The translations under genes and the position numbers were made by a program. Below are positions 17,489-25,275 of a stretch of DNA of 64,000 bases, one piece after another. The DNA is taken from positions 18,821 to 82,820 of the forward strand of contig JBMNOZ010000008.1 in assembly GCA_050943335.1 (NCBI GenBank), in the 5' to 3' direction. The stretch comes from JBMNOZ01 sp050943335 (GTDB lineage: Bacteria; Bacillota; Desulfitobacteriia; Desulfitobacteriales; Syntrophobotulaceae). Below the pieces are notes generated by a model. The model had not been told where the DNA came from. It worked only from the letters and a program-made list of their open reading frames with translations, and did no database searches. Numbering within the stretch: the first letter of the stretch is position 1; the number at the start of each line of letters is the position of its first letter.

Positions 17489-18955
17489 ATGACTGTAAGA
17501 GTCAGGTTTGCCCCCAGTCCAACAGGACCTTTACATATCGGGGGGGCGCGGTCGGCTTTATTTAATTATTTGTTTGCCGCTGGGAGGAACGGAACTTTTG
17601 TTCTTAGAATAGAGGATACCGATCAAGAAAGATCCAGTCGGGAATCTGAACAGGACATTATTGAGGCTTTGAAATGGCTTGGTATTGACTGGGGAGAGGG
17701 GCTGCAAATTGGCGGCGATTATGGTCCTTATAGACAAACTGAGAGATTGGATACTTATCGAGACTACACCGCTGAACTTCTCAAAAGCGGCCAGGCCTAT
17801 CGCTGTTACTGCACAGAAGAAGAACTGGAACAAGAAAGGCAAGCTCTTAGCGCTCAAGGTGAAACTCCTCGTTATCTCGGCAAATGCCGCGATTTGACAC
17901 CAGAACAATGTGAGGCCTTAGAGGCGCAAGGCCGTAAACCGGTAATAAGATTTAAAGTCCCTGCCGCAAAACAAATTGTGGTCAATGATATGATCAGAGG
18001 AAAAGTTACTTTTGATAGCGACAGCATCGGAGACTACATTATTGTCAAATCTGATGGTATTCCTACCTATAACTACGCTGTAGTAATCGACGATGCCCTT
18101 ATGAAAATAACCCATGTGATCCGGGGAGAAGAACACTTATCTAACACTCCACGGCAAATACTTTTGTATGAAGCGCTACGGCTAGAGGCTCCTGCTTTTG
18201 CTCATATTTCGCTTATTTTAAACACCGAAGGGCGTAAAATGAGCAAACGAGACGGAGACACAGCAGTATTAGATTATTTTCAGAAAGGTTATCTCCCGGA
18301 AGCGATAATCAATTTCATCGCTCTTTTAGGCTGGTCTCCTACTGGGGAACAGGAGTTTTTCAGTCTGGAGGAACTTAAGAGGGAGTTTTCTTTAAGCAGA
18401 GTTTCCAAAAGCCCGGCTGTCTTTGACCTTCATAAATTAAACTATATTAACGCTCATTATCTGAAACAAACCCCTGGTGAAGAGCTAGTGGAGCTTGCTC
18501 TGCCCTTCCTCCAAGAAAAGGGTTTGTTTACGGGTTCTTCACTTAGTTCTGACGAAAGAGCCTGGATCGCAACCTTTATTGAGGCGATCAAAGAAAAAAT
18601 CAGCAATTTAAGCGAAATAAAGGATTTCATCGGCTATTTTTCCGGCGGGGAAATCAATCCTCCGGACGAAGAAGCCAAGAAGGTCTTGGAGGGGAAAACG
18701 GTGGGAGAGGTCCTCAACCTTTTTCAAACTAAGGTTCTCGAATGTCCTGCTCTTGATGCCCCGACGGCCAAAAAAATTTTAAAAGAAATTACAAAGGAAT
18801 TAAAACTCAAGGGTCGGGACGTTTTTATGCCCATCCGAGTAGCCTTAACTGGAGAAAAACAGGGACCGGATTTGGATAAGATTATTGCCCTTTTAGGGAA
18901 ACAAAATATCTCCACGCGTTTGGCGCAGTCTATGGCTTTGGTCCTTAATAAATAG
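17489..18955 (+). CDS. gltX: Glutamate--tRNA ligase
   Basis: A class I aminoacyl-tRNA synthetase of 488 residues that charges tRNA-Glu. The HIGH-type motif is PSPTGPLHIGGARS at the N-terminus and the KMSKS-type motif is KMSKRDG. The C-terminal helical region binds the anticodon. Firmicutes usually also charge tRNA-Gln this way (then amidate it), so the enzyme is probably non-discriminating; this cannot be read directly. It sits in the yacL-ispD-ispF-gltX-cysS run, with cysS 36 nt on. No T-box leader fits in the short spacer. Confidence 0.97.
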   Translation: MTVRVRFAPSPTGPLHIGGARSALFNYLFAAGRNGTFVLRIEDTDQERSSRESEQDIIEALKWLGIDWGEGLQIGGDYGPYRQTERLDTYRDYTAELLKSGQAYRCYCTEEELEQERQALSAQGETPRYLGKCRDLTPEQCEALEAQGRKPVIRFKVPAAKQIVVNDMIRGKVTFDSDSIGDYIIVKSDGIPTYNYAVVIDDALMKITHVIRGEEHLSNTPRQILLYEALRLEAPAFAHISLILNTEGRKMSKRDGDTAVLDYFQKGYLPEAIINFIALLGWSPTGEQEFFSLEELKREFSLSRVSKSPAVFDLHKLNYINAHYLKQTPGEELVELALPFLQEKGLFTGSSLSSDERAWIATFIEAIKEKISNLSEIKDFIGYFSGGEINPPDEEAKKVLEGKTVGEVLNLFQTKVLECPALDAPTAKKILKEITKELKLKGRDVFMPIRVALTGEKQGPDLDKIIALLGKQNISTRLAQSMALVLNK

Positions 18956-18991
18956 TTAAATTTTGAACGTTGTAAATTGGGGGAAATTGTA

Positions 18992-20434
18992 ATGGCCATT
19001 AAACTTTATAATACTTTAACTCGTAGAAAAGAAGAGTTTAAACCCAGGGAACAGGGCAAAGCTTCAATATATGCTTGCGGACCGACAACTTATAATTTCT
19101 TTCATCTCGGAAACGCCCGCATGTTGGTTGTTTTCGACATGATAAGAAGATACCTGGAGTACTCCGGGTACGAAGTGACTTATGTTCAGAATTTTACTGA
19201 TGTGGACGATAAGATTATAAACCGGGCCCGGGAAGAAGGCCGGGATCCTTTTGAACTAGCGGAAAAATATATTAAGGAATACTTCGTCGATGCGGAAAGT
19301 TTGAACATTCTGACGGCTGATGTCCACCCTAAGGCTACAGAGCATATTAGCGAAATGATAGCAATGATCGAGAAATTGGAACAAAAAGGTCTCGCTTATA
19401 ATATTGAGGGCGATGTTTATTTTGCCGTCGAAAAGTTTCCCGGGTATGGGAAATTATCCGGGAGGACTCTTGAAGATTTAAAAGCGGGAGCGAGGGTTGA
19501 GGTGGACGATAGAAAACGCAACCCTCTAGACTTTGCCCTCTGGAAAAAGGCTAAAGAAGGGGAGCCTTATTGGATAAGCCCGTGGGGAAAAGGGCGACCA
19601 GGCTGGCATATTGAATGTTCAGCCATGGCCTTAAAATACTTAGGTCCGGGTTTTGATATTCACGGCGGGGGCGGTGATTTAATCTTTCCTCACCATGAAA
19701 ACGAGATTGCTCAAGCCGAGGGCTGTTTAGAAAATCAAATCTTTGCTAAATACTGGATGCATAATGCTTTCATCACTGTCAATGAGGAAAAAATGTCTAA
19801 ATCTCTGGGAAATTTCTTCTTAGTTCGAGAGATAACGGAAAAATTTTCTGGAGAGGTGATTCGCTTTTATCTTCTGGGAACTCATTATCGTAGCCCTTTA
19901 GATTTTGACCAGGAAAAACTATCAATGGCTGCCAAGGGATTAAACCGCTTAAAAAACAGCATTCGATTGGCGAAGGAAGCGCTAGCTGTTAAGTTTAAAG
20001 AAACTCAGGGTCCTGAACTCACAGAACATGATAAAGCCTTGCTTAAGGTGGAAGAAGAAGCTCGCCGTTCCTTTAAAGAAGCCATGGATGATGATTTTAA
20101 CTCCGCTCAGGCCTATGCTTCTTTATTTGAACTGGCCAAAGAAATCAATACTTATCTCCAGCAAAAAAACTTTAAAGCGGCTCCCTTGCTTAAGGCTAAA
20201 GATACCTTGCAGGAGTTGGCTCAGGTGTTGGGCTTTAATTTAGAGGCAGAGGAAGAAAATTCCTCCGAAGAAAGCTCAAAATTGTCGCAAGTTATGGATT
20301 TAATCCTGGAAATTAGAGCCCAAGCCAGGAAAAACAAGGATTGGACAACTGCCGATCTGATCCGGGATCGAATAAAAGAGATTGGTATCACAATTGAAGA
20401 TACTCCTGATGGCGCTCGTTGGTATATTAAATAG
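18992..20434 (+). CDS. cysS: Cysteine--tRNA ligase
   Basis: A class I synthetase of 480 residues that charges tRNA-Cys. The zinc site begins at CGPTTYNFFHLGNAR, which also holds the HIGH-type motif (HLGN). Further zinc ligands are in HIECSAMA and FPHHENE, and the KMSKS motif is EEKMSKSLGN. A frame open from 18977 gives five extra residues; the ATG at 18992 after a GGGGGA site matches the family start (MAIKLYN). The gene cysE, often found between gltX and cysS, is absent. Confidence 0.97.
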   Translation: MAIKLYNTLTRRKEEFKPREQGKASIYACGPTTYNFFHLGNARMLVVFDMIRRYLEYSGYEVTYVQNFTDVDDKIINRAREEGRDPFELAEKYIKEYFVDAESLNILTADVHPKATEHISEMIAMIEKLEQKGLAYNIEGDVYFAVEKFPGYGKLSGRTLEDLKAGARVEVDDRKRNPLDFALWKKAKEGEPYWISPWGKGRPGWHIECSAMALKYLGPGFDIHGGGGDLIFPHHENEIAQAEGCLENQIFAKYWMHNAFITVNEEKMSKSLGNFFLVREITEKFSGEVIRFYLLGTHYRSPLDFDQEKLSMAAKGLNRLKNSIRLAKEALAVKFKETQGPELTEHDKALLKVEEEARRSFKEAMDDDFNSAQAYASLFELAKEINTYLQQKNFKAAPLLKAKDTLQELAQVLGFNLEAEEENSSEESSKLSQVMDLILEIRAQARKNKDWTTADLIRDRIKEIGITIEDTPDGARWYIK

Positions 20435-20471
20435 AAAAAAGCTGTAAAAGCAATGAGGAAGGTAAACCGAT

Positions 20472-20903
20472 TTGAATACTTTTGTCGGCTTAGAGCCAGT
20501 GAGAATTAAAAAACGTTGGCAAGAAATAAATGTGTTGCAGTTAGCTTACCTGGGAGATGCTGTTTATGAACTCTGGGTAAGAAAGCATCTTTTGGAATTA
20601 GGGATAGCGAAAGTAGATCAGATGCATAAAAGAGCAACATTTTATGCCCAAGCTAAAACCCAGGCTTTTATCTTAAAAAACCTGATGACGGTGCTAAGTG
20701 AGACCGAGAAGGAGCTTGTTCAGCGGGGACGCAATGCCAAGGGGCATTACCCGCGTAATGTGGATGTTATAACTTATAGACACGCTACCGCATTTGAAGT
20801 ATTAGTCGGTTATTGGTATTTAACAGAACAAAAAACCAGAATGAGCGAAATATTCTCCAGCTTAGATGAAATTGTGGAAAAGGTGGCAAATAGCTGTGAG
20901 TAA
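20472..20903 (+). CDS. mrnC: Mini-ribonuclease 3
   Basis: A 143-residue RNase III-like enzyme without the dsRNA-binding domain; it matures 23S rRNA. The catalytic helix is QLAYLGDAVYELWVR, and the second signature is RGRNAKGHYPRN. The TTG start at 20472 follows GAGGAAGG. It overlaps the thyA start by 8 nt. The family place after cysS is conserved in Bacillus and Clostridia. Confidence 0.94.
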   Translation: MNTFVGLEPVRIKKRWQEINVLQLAYLGDAVYELWVRKHLLELGIAKVDQMHKRATFYAQAKTQAFILKNLMTVLSETEKELVQRGRNAKGHYPRNVDVITYRHATAFEVLVGYWYLTEQKTRMSEIFSSLDEIVEKVANSCE

Positions 20904-21723
20904 GGCAGATACTATTTTTATTGCGATGTGCAAGGATATCTTGCAAAACGGTGTTTCCTCTCAAGGACAAGTAGTCAGAGCAAAATGGGAAGACGGGACT
21001 CCCGCTCATACCATAAAAAAATTTGGGATAGTAAATCGTTACAACCTAGCCGAAGAATTCCCGATTTTGACTTTAAGACCTATAAACTTAAAAGCGGCTA
21101 TTAATGAATTGCTTTGGATTTGGCAGAAAAAATCTAATAATATAAAAGACTTAAACAGTCGTATTTGGGATAGCTGGGCTGATAAAGAGGGCTCAATCGG
21201 CAAAGCCTATGGCTATCAGCTCCGAATTAAACATAATTACCCTGAGGGGCAATTTGATCAGGTGGATCGGGTACTTTATGATTTGAAAAACAATCCTTAT
21301 AGCCGCAGGATCCTGGTTAATATGTATAATCATAGTGATCTCTGGGAGATGAACCTATATCCTTGTGCCTATAGCGTGACATTCAATGTCACTGAAAATA
21401 AATTGAACGCTTTATTAAATCAGCGGTCTCAGGATATTTTGGTGGCCAATGGCTGGAATGTCTCCCAATACGCTGTTTTAGTTCATATGTTAGCTCAAGT
21501 CAGCGGTTTTGAAGTGGGAGAGTTAGTTCATGTTATAGCTGATGCCCATATCTATGATCGCCATATTCCTTTAGTTGAGGAACTAATCGCTAGGCCGACC
21601 TATCCAGCTCCCCTTTTTAAAATCAATCCGGAAATTAGGGATTTCTACGCTTTTACAGAGGAAGATTTTCTTCTGGAAAATTATCAAAGCGGTCCTCAAA
21701 TCAAGATTCCGGTCGCTATTTAA
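20896..21723 (+). CDS. thyA: Thymidylate synthase (ThyA, Bacillus ThyA / phage phi3T type)
   Basis: Makes dTMP from dUMP using methylene-tetrahydrofolate and releases dihydrofolate. The 275-residue product keeps the ThyA fold: AYGYQL, the SRR arginine motif, active-site Cys157 in YPCAYSVTF, and HIYDRHI. The Cys context differs from the usual PCHxxFQF and is closer to the divergent Bacillus ThyA/phage group. The frame is open back to 20866 inside mrnC, but the GTG at 20896 follows AGGTGG and is the better start. It is followed by folA, which recycles its dihydrofolate. Genes for this pair are not usual at this place. Confidence 0.93.
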   Translation: MSKADTIFIAMCKDILQNGVSSQGQVVRAKWEDGTPAHTIKKFGIVNRYNLAEEFPILTLRPINLKAAINELLWIWQKKSNNIKDLNSRIWDSWADKEGSIGKAYGYQLRIKHNYPEGQFDQVDRVLYDLKNNPYSRRILVNMYNHSDLWEMNLYPCAYSVTFNVTENKLNALLNQRSQDILVANGWNVSQYAVLVHMLAQVSGFEVGELVHVIADAHIYDRHIPLVEELIARPTYPAPLFKINPEIRDFYAFTEEDFLLENYQSGPQIKIPVAI

Positions 21724-21738
21724 GAGAAAGGGGATAGT

Positions 21739-22230
21739 ATGAAAGCGATTGTTTGTGTAGATAAAAATTGGGGGATAGGCTATCGAGGCGAACTTTTACA
21801 AAGAATACCTGAGGACATGGGTTTTTTTAAAAAAATGACTATGGGTAAAGTCGTCGTGATGGGACGGAGGACTTTTGAATCCCTGCCTCAAAAAAAACCC
21901 TTGCTCGATAGAGTAAATATAGTTTTAAGCCAAAGTGGAAAGCTCTGTGAACAGGGCATTATTATCTGTGCTTCCTGGGAACAATTACAGCAGGAGTTAA
22001 AAAAATATCCTTCGGATAATATTTTTGTTATCGGTGGGGAAAAGGTGTATAAGGATCTGCTCCCCTTTTGCAAGGAGGCTTATGTTACAAAGATTGACCG
22101 GGTATACCCGGCAGATAAGTTTTTCCCTAACCTTGACCGGACGGGAAAGTGGAAACTTATTGCCCAAAGCGATTGGAAAATCTGGGAAGGCACCCGTTAT
22201 TGTTTCACAAAGTATAGCAAGGAAGGATAG
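21739..22230 (+). CDS. folA: Dihydrofolate reductase
   Basis: A 163-residue NADPH-dependent reductase that regenerates tetrahydrofolate from the dihydrofolate made by ThyA, whose gene ends 15 nt before. Signatures include NWGIGYRGELLQRIPEDMGFFKKMT at the substrate/cofactor site (start IVCVDKNWGIG), the VVMGRRTFESLP loop, and IFVIGGEKVYK. The AGAAAGGGG site precedes the ATG. Confidence 0.96.
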   Translation: MKAIVCVDKNWGIGYRGELLQRIPEDMGFFKKMTMGKVVVMGRRTFESLPQKKPLLDRVNIVLSQSGKLCEQGIIICASWEQLQQELKKYPSDNIFVIGGEKVYKDLLPFCKEAYVTKIDRVYPADKFFPNLDRTGKWKLIAQSDWKIWEGTRYCFTKYSKEG

Positions 22231-22255
22231 ACAAAGAAAGGATTTTAAGGGGTAA

Positions 22256-23008
22256 ATGGCGGAAATAAACTATGTCTGTGGCCGAAATGCTGTTCTAGAG
22301 TTAATAAAATCAGGTAATTCCATTAACAAAGTGCTTTTGTTAAAAAGCCAAAATGAGAGAAGAAACTCTGATATTATTCACTTGCTTAATAAGAGGGCTA
22401 TTCCCTATCAGCTTGTTGAGAAAACTGTTTTAGACAAATATAGCGCAGGGGCAAAACATCAAGGTGTTCTTGCTTTCACAGCCGGAAAAGATTATGTTGA
22501 AGTTGAGGATATCTTGGAGATTGCCCGCCAAAAGGGTGAAGAACCCTTAATTTTAATGTTGGACGGGATTGAAGATCCCCATAATTTTGGGGCCCTTTTA
22601 AGAACTGCCGATGCCGCAGGTGTGCATGGGGTAATTATCCCTAAAAGGCGAAGCGTGGGTTATACGGCCGTTGTGAGTCGGACCTCGGCTGGAGCGGTTG
22701 AATATGTAGCCGTAGCCCGGGTCACCAACCTGGTACAAACAATAAAACTACTTCAAGATCAAGGATGTTGGGTGTCCGGGGCGGAGGTCGGCGGAAAAGA
22801 TCTCTTTAGCGCGGATTTAAGCGGTCCTAGAGTTATTGTTATCGGTGGGGAGGGGAAAGGCTTGGCAAGACTGGTGCGGGAAACCTGTGATGAAATTGTT
22901 TCGGTGCCTATGTTTGGGAAGATTTCCTCATTAAATGCCAGTGTGGCCGGCTCAATTATTCTCTACGAGGTTAGAAGGCAAAGAATCCAAGCTTTAACTG
23001 GTATGTAA
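22256..23008 (+). CDS. rlmB: 23S rRNA (guanosine-2'-O-)-methyltransferase RlmB (TrmH family)
   Basis: A 250-residue SPOUT-class methyltransferase. The N-terminal substrate-binding domain starts at NYVCGRNAVLEL, and the knot domain has motif 1 (LDGIEDPHNFGALLRTADA), motif 2 (VIGGEGKG) and motif 3 (KISSLNASVAG). RlmB methylates G2251 of 23S rRNA (E. coli numbering). The order mrnC-rlmB-sigH is common; here thyA and folA are placed between mrnC and rlmB. The yacP/rae1 gene found after rlmB in Bacillus is absent. Confidence 0.94.
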   Translation: MAEINYVCGRNAVLELIKSGNSINKVLLLKSQNERRNSDIIHLLNKRAIPYQLVEKTVLDKYSAGAKHQGVLAFTAGKDYVEVEDILEIARQKGEEPLILMLDGIEDPHNFGALLRTADAAGVHGVIIPKRRSVGYTAVVSRTSAGAVEYVAVARVTNLVQTIKLLQDQGCWVSGAEVGGKDLFSADLSGPRVIVIGGEGKGLARLVRETCDEIVSVPMFGKISSLNASVAGSIILYEVRRQRIQALTGM

Positions 23009-23022
23009 ACTCTATGTTTACC

Positions 23023-23052
23023 TTGACGCTATTCAAAACCTTAGGGTATAAT
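23023..23052 (+). promoter_or_regulatory. SigA-type promoter of sigH
   Basis: TTGACG at 23023-23028, an 18-nt spacer and a perfect TATAAT at 23047-23052. It lies in the 105-nt spacer after rlmB. Confidence 0.75.
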
Positions 23053-23113
23053 TATACATCAAGACAAAAGTGCGCCACCGCTTTTTCGGGGCTAAATAAC
23101 AGGAGGGATAGAT

Positions 23114-23773
23114 TTGAATATTACTCTCCAGTCGGAGACGCCGGAAGAATTTGAAGCTAACGAAACTCTGATTGATGAGGAACTGGTGGAGTTAGCAAAA
23201 GCTGGTGACGCCACAGCTCAGGAGTATTTGATAAATAAATACAAGAATTTTGTTAGGGCTAAGGCCCGCTCCTATTTTTTAATTGGGGCGGATCGAGAGG
23301 ACATTATCCAAGAGGGTATGATCGGTCTATACAAGGCCATTCGAGATTTCCGCGGGGACAAGCTCTCCTCTTTTCGAGCTTTTGCCGAACTATGTATTAC
23401 GAGGCAAATTATCACCGCTATTAAGACTGCAACCAGGCAAAAACACATCCCTCTCAATTCCTATATTTCTTTAAACAAGCCTATTTACGATGAGGACTCA
23501 GACAGGACACTGCTGGATGTTATTTCCGGATCAAAGATTACTGACCCGGAAGAGCTTATTATCAGTAGAGAAGAATTTGACGATATTGAGGAAAAGATGG
23601 GGGAGATCTTAAGCTCTTTGGAGTGGGAAGTTCTTATGGCTTATTTGGAGGGTAAATCCTATCAGGAGATCGCTCTCGACCTCCAAAGGCATGTCAAATC
23701 CATTGATAATGCTTTGCAAAGAGTGAAGCGAAAACTAGAACGATATCTTGAGCATCGAAAGCGTTTAACATAG
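23114..23773 (+). CDS. sigH: RNA polymerase sigma-H factor
   Basis: A 219-residue group 3 sigma factor that directs early-sporulation and transition-phase transcription. Region 2 is seen in EYLINKYKNFVRAKA and the -10 recognition/melting segment DIIQEGMIGLYKAIRDF. Region 4 is the helix-turn-helix YLEGKSYQEIALDLQRHVKSI near the C-terminus. The TTG start at 23114 follows AGGAGGG at 23101. Its own promoter is at 23023-23052. Its presence, together with tlp, points to an endospore former. Confidence 0.95.
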   Translation: MNITLQSETPEEFEANETLIDEELVELAKAGDATAQEYLINKYKNFVRAKARSYFLIGADREDIIQEGMIGLYKAIRDFRGDKLSSFRAFAELCITRQIITAIKTATRQKHIPLNSYISLNKPIYDEDSDRTLLDVISGSKITDPEELIISREEFDDIEEKMGEILSSLEWEVLMAYLEGKSYQEIALDLQRHVKSIDNALQRVKRKLERYLEHRKRLT

Positions 23774-23803
23774 GCTTTAGAGCATAAAAGTTGAACTTTC
23801 TTA

Positions 23804-23833
23804 TTGACAAAGATAGGCCTGTTTTGCTATAAT
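23804..23833 (+). promoter_or_regulatory. Strong promoter of the tRNA operon
   Basis: A perfect TTGACA at 23804-23809 and a perfect TATAAT at 23828-23833 with an extended TG upstream, spaced by 18 nt. It starts 20 nt before tRNA-Thr. Confidence 0.85.
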
Positions 23834-23853
23834 TCAATGGTGTCCGATAACAT

Positions 23854-23929
23854 GCCGACGTAGCTCAATTGGCAGAGCAGCTGATTTGTAATCAGCAGGT
23901 TGCGGGTTCGAGTCCCATCGTCGGCTCCA
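23854..23929 (+). tRNA. trnT: tRNA-Thr (TGT)
   Basis: A 76-nt cloverleaf with encoded CCA. The acceptor arms GCCGACG/CGTCGGC pair, the anticodon loop is TTTGTAA with TGT, and the T-loop has GGTTCGAGTCC. First gene of a three-tRNA operon. Confidence 0.97.
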
Positions 23930-23939
23930 GAAAATAAAA

Positions 23940-24023
23940 GGGTAGGTGGCCGAGTGGTTAAAGGCGGCAGACTGTAAATCTGTTCCGAGAGGTACGATGG
24001 TTCGAATCCATCCCTACCCACCA
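23940..24023 (+). tRNA. trnY: tRNA-Tyr (GTA)
   Basis: An 84-nt class II tRNA with a long variable arm and encoded CCA. GGGTAGG pairs with CCTACCC, and the anticodon loop CTGTAAA holds GTA. It follows tRNA-Thr by 10 nt. Confidence 0.96.
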
Positions 24024-24058
24024 CTTTAAAGTTTTAAAATCTCAATTTTATATAATAT

Positions 24059-24121
<63 letters not shown>

Positions 24122-24133
<12 letters not shown>

Positions 24134-24234
24134 GTAATATACACGACCGTGCGAAGTTCAATCGTATCGGTCTTTATTATTACTTTTTCAACAAACCGGT
24201 AGTGGATATTAGATGTATCGCTCCCCCGCAACCA
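24122..24234 (+). repeat. Duplicated tRNA-fMet 3' end flanking a short gene-free insert
   Basis: CCCGCAACCA, the last ten bases of tRNA-fMet (24124-24133), occurs again at 24225-24234 within CTCCCCCGCAACCA. The 91 nt between hold no gene that I can see. A strong terminator starts 10 nt after the second copy, where a terminator would normally sit after the tRNA. This fits the scar of an integrated element whose body was lost, tRNA 3' ends being common attachment sites. No integrase is present to prove it. Confidence 0.5.
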
Positions 24235-24243
24235 TTTGTGTCC

Positions 24244-24291
24244 AAATCGCTGATAGCGTTGACTCCAATGCAATCGTCAGCGATTTTTATA
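24244..24291 (+). terminator. Terminator of the tRNA operon
   Basis: AAATCGCTGA (24244-24253) pairs perfectly with TCAGCGATTT (24277-24286). Inside it GCGTTG pairs with CAATGC, and a T-run follows. Confidence 0.85.
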
Positions 24292-24509
24292 TTTCCAATA
24301 TATTTATTGATAAGCTCCTTCATGCAAGCTAATCTCCAGCACATTGTTTATTCTCAAAAAAAGATCTAAATATTTAAAAATAAGTGTTACAACATGTAAT
24401 GTAGATTCGTTGTTAATTATAGAAGGACCTTTTCGCATATAATTGCGTAAAGAAAGAAGGAAACCTCGAATTAGTCAAACTGCAAATACCTTTAACTTAG
24501 GGAGGGTTT
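24292..24509. other. Gene-poor AT-rich stretch
   Basis: About 220 nt between the tRNA terminator and the small membrane peptide. No convincing reading frame, tRNA or strong promoter was found. A longer frame (24443-24640) crosses the next gene but lacks a ribosome site and family character. The 3' part must hold the promoter and leader of the peptide at 24510. Confidence 0.5.
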
Positions 24510-24611
24510 ATGTTAGATTTAACTTTTGCAGCTCAGGTAGTTATAATAATACTAATAGCCCTTGTGTTTTATTTAGTATATCTCTTAATAAAATTCTTAC
24601 GAAAGAAATAA
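24510..24611 (+). CDS. 33-residue single-span membrane peptide, possible type I toxin-like protein
   Basis: A short frame behind a very strong site (GGGAGGG, 4 nt before the ATG) encodes MLDLTFAAQVV followed by about 15 hydrophobic residues and the basic end LIKFLRKK. The result is one transmembrane helix with a positive cytoplasmic tail, typical of regulatory micropeptides and of type I toxins such as the Fst/TxpA group, which are of similar size. It is followed by a strong terminator at 24650. No antisense RNA promoter is evident, so the toxin idea is a guess. The family is not recognised. Confidence 0.6.
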   Translation: MLDLTFAAQVVIIILIALVFYLVYLLIKFLRKK

Positions 24612-24649
24612 ATACATCAAAGGTAGGAAAGCAGGACTAAGATAAATTC

Positions 24650-24690
24650 ATGGCTTGCGGGCTAGAATAGTCCGCAAGCCATTCTTTGTT
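24650..24690 (+). terminator. Rho-independent terminator of the small peptide gene
   Basis: ATGGCTTGCGG (24650-24660) pairs perfectly with CCGCAAGCCAT (24672-24682), followed by TCTTTGTTT. Its position supports the peptide gene as a real transcription unit. Confidence 0.8.
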
Positions 24691-24691
24691 T

Positions 24692-24796
24692 AAAATACGT
24701 AATCCAAAAGGACATATCCTTGATTGCACTGAAAAGATTAAACATTATATTGAGGGATTATCATATACCGATTTTATACAACACGTGGAAAAATAA
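24692..24796 (+). pseudogene. N-terminal remnant of a HepT-like (DUF86, HEPN) toxin gene
   Basis: A short frame with no start codon, ending in TAA at 24794-24796, reads RNPKGHILDCTEKIKHY and then IEGLSYTDFIQHVEK. This matches the first 30 or so residues of HepT-family proteins (ILD.IEKI..Y.EGLSY.DF), the toxin half of MNT-HEPN modules. The rest of the protein, including the RX4-6H active site, and the MntA partner are missing. It is a decayed piece, probably left by a lost mobile or defence module. The call rests on remembered family sequence. Confidence 0.55.
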
Positions 24797-24827
24797 ATTT
24801 GAACACGGCACGTTGTGGGCAAACCAG

Positions 24828-24860
24828 ACTTCTAGGGTAAACCCTAGAAGTTTTTATTTT
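24828..24860 (+). terminator. Rho-independent terminator
   Basis: ACTTCTAGGG (24828-24837), loop TAAA, CCCTAGAAGT (24842-24851), then TTTTATTTT. It is perfect and strong. No intact gene precedes it, only the HepT remnant, suggesting it once ended that lost gene. Confidence 0.85.
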
Positions 24861-24916
24861 AGTAAAAAAGTCTTAAGGTTTTTCATTGACTATTAGGGGC
24901 AGGAATTTTAGGACAT

Positions 24917-24944
24917 AAAAATAGGGATGCGGTCGGCACCCCTA
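24917..24944 (-). terminator. Terminator after tlp (minus strand)
   Basis: On the minus strand TAGGGGTGC pairs with GCATCCCTA (one G-T pair), followed by TTTTTA. It lies 35 nt beyond the tlp stop. Confidence 0.75.
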
Positions 24945-24979
24945 AGTTCTTTTTAAAAGCTGGCGATCTTCCTTGGGAA

Positions 24980-25213
24980 TTAATAATCCTCATAACCGTG
25001 CTCTTTGTCAAGAGCTTCATCCCGGATTTCAGATCGCATACTATTTAAGGCTTCCCGTCGCCGGCGATTCTTTTCCAGAAGCTCTTTTCGTGTTTTTTCA
25101 TCGCTGGTTTTTTCGATCATCTCTTCCGCTAGTTCCATATTGCGAATTGTGTGATTGATATTATGCTGAATCCTATCCACATTGTTTCTCCGATCATCCG
25201 GATTATGTTTCAT
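24980..25213 (-). CDS. tlp: Tlp-family small acid-soluble spore protein
   Basis: A 77-residue protein matching the Tlp family of minor spore core proteins: HNPDDRRNNVDRIQ at the start, the central ELAEEMIE, and the C-terminal KNRRRREALN and EIRDEA. It has no Cys, despite the old name thioredoxin-like. The ATG at 25213 is preceded by AAGGAGG with 11-nt spacing; a TTG at 25219 with 5-nt spacing is an equal alternative. It stands alone between two terminators and the cbiZ 3' end. A sigma-G type promoter was not established by eye. Confidence 0.88.
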   Translation of the reverse strand: MKHNPDDRRNNVDRIQHNINHTIRNMELAEEMIEKTSDEKTRKELLEKNRRRREALNSMRSEIRDEALDKEHGYEDY

Positions 25214-25275
25214 AAGCAAGATAGCCTCCTTCTGTAATTTTCAGCCCTTCGAAATTATTGTTTGAAGAAAGAATC

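Noticed and set aside
17450..17489. T-box leader before gltX
   Set aside because: The spacer is too short; no specifier or antiterminator pattern is present.
23827..24024. Minus-strand 65-residue frame across tRNA-Thr and tRNA-Tyr
   Set aside because: Its sequence (DGTRTRNLLITNQL) is the well-known spurious translation of tRNA genes.
24134..24224. CRISPR or mobile-element core in the tRNA-flanking insert
   Set aside because: No repeat array, transposase or integrase; only the tRNA 3' duplication is supported.
24443..24640. 65-residue frame overlapping the small membrane peptide
   Set aside because: No ribosome site and low-complexity translation; the frame at 24510 with GGGAGGG is much better supported.
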